Positions 5,167 through 6,420 of a DNA stretch of 6,420 nt are shown here, one piece after another; positions within the stretch are counted from its first letter, which is position 1; each line of letters starts with the position of its first letter. The translations under genes and the position numbers were made by a program. The stretch spans positions 1 through 6,420 of the forward strand of contig JAKAHI010000082.1 in assembly GCA_021815065.1 (NCBI GenBank). Reading direction: 5' to 3'. Origin of the DNA: a bacterium. GTDB lineage: Bacteria > JAMCPX01. A model generated the notes under the pieces. The model saw only the letters and a program-made list of their open reading frames with translations. It had not been told where the DNA came from and searched no databases.

Positions 5167-6420
5167 TCACTTCAGTACAGCACCGGTGTTCGCCGATGTC
5201 ACAAGCTTTGCGTACCGTGCAAGCCAGCCACTCTTGAATCTCGGTTCGGGCGGCTTGAATTCCAAACGCCTTTTCTTAATTTCATCATCATTGATATCAA
5301 TATCAATAGATTTTTTCTTAAGGTCTATAATAATGGTGTCACCGTCCCTGACAAGACCGATGGGACCGCCTGCCGCTGCTTCAGGAGAAACATGGCCAAT
5401 GGCAAGACCCCGCGTCCCGCCGGAAAACCTTCCATCCGTAATCAGGGCGACTTTGTCTCCCATACCCATACCCGATATCGCCGAAGTCGGCGACAGCATC
5501 TCACGCATGCCGGGACCGCCCCTGGGTCCTTCATTCCGCACAATAATGGCATCTCCGGCTTTTATCCGCTTGCCCATGATTGCCTTCATCGCATCCTGCT
5601 CGGAGTCGAAGACCTTTGCCGTACCTTTAAAATATTCGAGCCCGGCTTCTATGCCTGCGACCTTGATCACCGCACCGTCCGGTGCGAGACTGCCTTTCAA
5701 CACCGCAATACCGCCGCTTTTACTGTAGGCTTTGTCGAGCGGCCTTATAACCTCTTTATCGTAGACCGTGCCACGCTTAGCAAGCTCCAGGATGGATGGC
5801 CCTGTAACAGTCGGGTTGTCCTTGAGCATGTCTTTAAGCCTGTTCAATACCGCCGGAATACCGCCCGCATATTCGATATCCTCCATCATATAATCGCCCG
5901 ATGGCCGGATGCGGGTGATGTTGGGCGTTTCACTGCTGATCTTATCGAACAATTCCAGGGGGAGTTCTATACCTGCTTCATGCGCAATCGCAGTAATGTG
6001 CAGTACCGTATTCGTGGAACCGCCGAGCGACATGTCCACGCGTATTGCATTCTCAAATGCATTCTTCGTCATGATCTGCCGTGCCGTAACATTATTATTA
6101 ACAAGCTCTACAATTCTTTTGCCGGTTTCAAAGGCAAGGTGCCTCTTCTTCGAGGATACTGCAAGGGCCGTACCGGCACCGTATAACGACATTCCCAGCA
6201 CCTCGGTAAGACACGCCATGGTGTTTGCGGTAAATAATCCCTGGCAGGATCCTTCACCCGGACATGAACCGATCTCCATTGCCACAACATCATCTTCCGT
6301 AAGCTCGCCCCTGTTGTATTTACCGACTGCTTCGAATGCATCGTGAACAAGATCGAGCCTCTCGCCCTTATATCTTCCCCCGAGCATGGGGCCTGCCGTC
6401 AAAACTATTGCAGGTATATC
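5167..6420 (-). CDS. ilvD: Dihydroxy-acid dehydratase, C-terminal 417 residues (N-terminus beyond right edge)
   Basis: The frame is open from the TGA at 5167-5169 to the window end, so the gene continues to the right; roughly 140 N-terminal residues are missing compared with the usual length of about 555. It dehydrates 2,3-dihydroxyisovalerate (and the methylvalerate homologue) to the 2-oxoacid, using an Fe-S cluster and Mg2+. Visible features, numbered from the first codon in the window: GPMLGG (10-15); CPGEGSCQGLFTANTMACL (53-71), which carries cluster-ligand cysteines; the LGGSTNTVLH segment; and ALITDGRFSGGTRG (325-338), the second IlvD/Edd signature, whose serine is the proposed catalytic base. 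The CDK signature lies outside. IlvD is favoured over the related Edd by sequence character and by ilvB, ilvN and ilvC downstream. The Fe-S cluster of this enzyme family is typically oxygen-sensitive. Confidence 0.96.
   Translation of the reverse strand, partial: DIPAIVLTAGPMLGGRYKGERLDLVHDAFEAVGKYNRGELTEDDVVAMEIGSCPGEGSCQGLFTANTMACLTEVLGMSLYGAGTALAVSSKKRHLAFETGKRIVELVNNNVTARQIMTKNAFENAIRVDMSLGGSTNTVLHITAIAHEAGIELPLELFDKISSETPNITRIRPSGDYMMEDIEYAGGIPAVLNRLKDMLKDNPTVTGPSILELAKRGTVYDKEVIRPLDKAYSKSGGIAVLKGSLAPDGAVIKVAGIEAGLEYFKGTAKVFDSEQDAMKAIMGKRIKAGDAIIVRNEGPRGGPGMREMLSPTSAISGMGMGDKVALITDGRFSGGTRGLAIGHVSPEAAAGGPIGLVRDGDTIIIDLKKKSIDIDINDDEIKKRRLEFKPPEPRFKSGWLARYAKLVTSANTGAVLK

Noticed and set aside
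5392..6186. Plus-strand open frame (264 codons) opposite ilvD
   Set aside because: Antisense shadow of a conserved gene with no ribosome site and a Cys/His/Arg-rich, unprotein-like composition.
6400..6402. TTG at 6402 as the ilvD start
   Set aside because: The frame stays open to the window edge, and the upstream codons (DIPAIV) continue the conserved IlvD sequence before GPML, so the true start is outside.

Overview
The window is mostly a branched-chain amino acid (isoleucine/valine) biosynthesis cluster on the minus strand, followed by a small accessory region. It looks like a chromosomal segment of a free-living bacterium that makes its own amino acids. The moderate base composition, the ilvD-ilvB-ilvN-ilvC order, and a degenerate REP-like palindromic repeat between two operon genes would fit an anaerobic Gram-negative such as a Desulfobacterota (deltaproteobacterial) or Nitrospirota lineage. 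That placement is inference and weakly supported.

Right part (about 1657-6420, minus strand, transcribed right to left): the 3' three quarters of ilvD (running off the right edge), then ilvB (acetolactate synthase large subunit), ilvN/ilvH (small regulatory subunit) and ilvC (ketol-acid reductoisomerase). Together they encode three successive steps. Acetolactate synthase (IlvB+IlvN) joins two pyruvates, or pyruvate plus 2-oxobutyrate. IlvC isomerises and reduces the product, and IlvD dehydrates it to the 2-oxoacid precursor of valine/leucine or isoleucine. ilvB and ilvN are tightly coupled: 9 nt apart, with the ilvN ribosome binding site overlapping the ilvB stop. The ilvD-ilvB gap (131 nt) and ilvN-ilvC gap (163 nt) are longer; the latter holds the REP-like element. 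A 9-bp GC-rich hairpin just past ilvC probably ends this transcript and also the convergent peptidase transcript.

Left part (1-1551): a plus-strand gene for a papain-family (C1) cysteine peptidase with an intact catalytic set but no signal peptide and no ordinary inhibitory propeptide. A Fur-family metalloregulator is divergently transcribed from it, and a minus-strand gene begins at 102 and runs off the left edge. The 183-nt divergent region carries a TTGACA element facing each way and an imperfect dyad that could be an operator.

No RNA genes, CRISPR array, insertion sequence or prophage remnant was seen, and no stretch over 300 bases lacks a gene. The operon is ordinary. The points most worth a second look are the cytoplasmic-looking C1 peptidase beside a Fur-type regulator, the divergent dyad, a naturally occurring valine at a known herbicide-resistance position of IlvB, and the palindromic repeat inside the operon.
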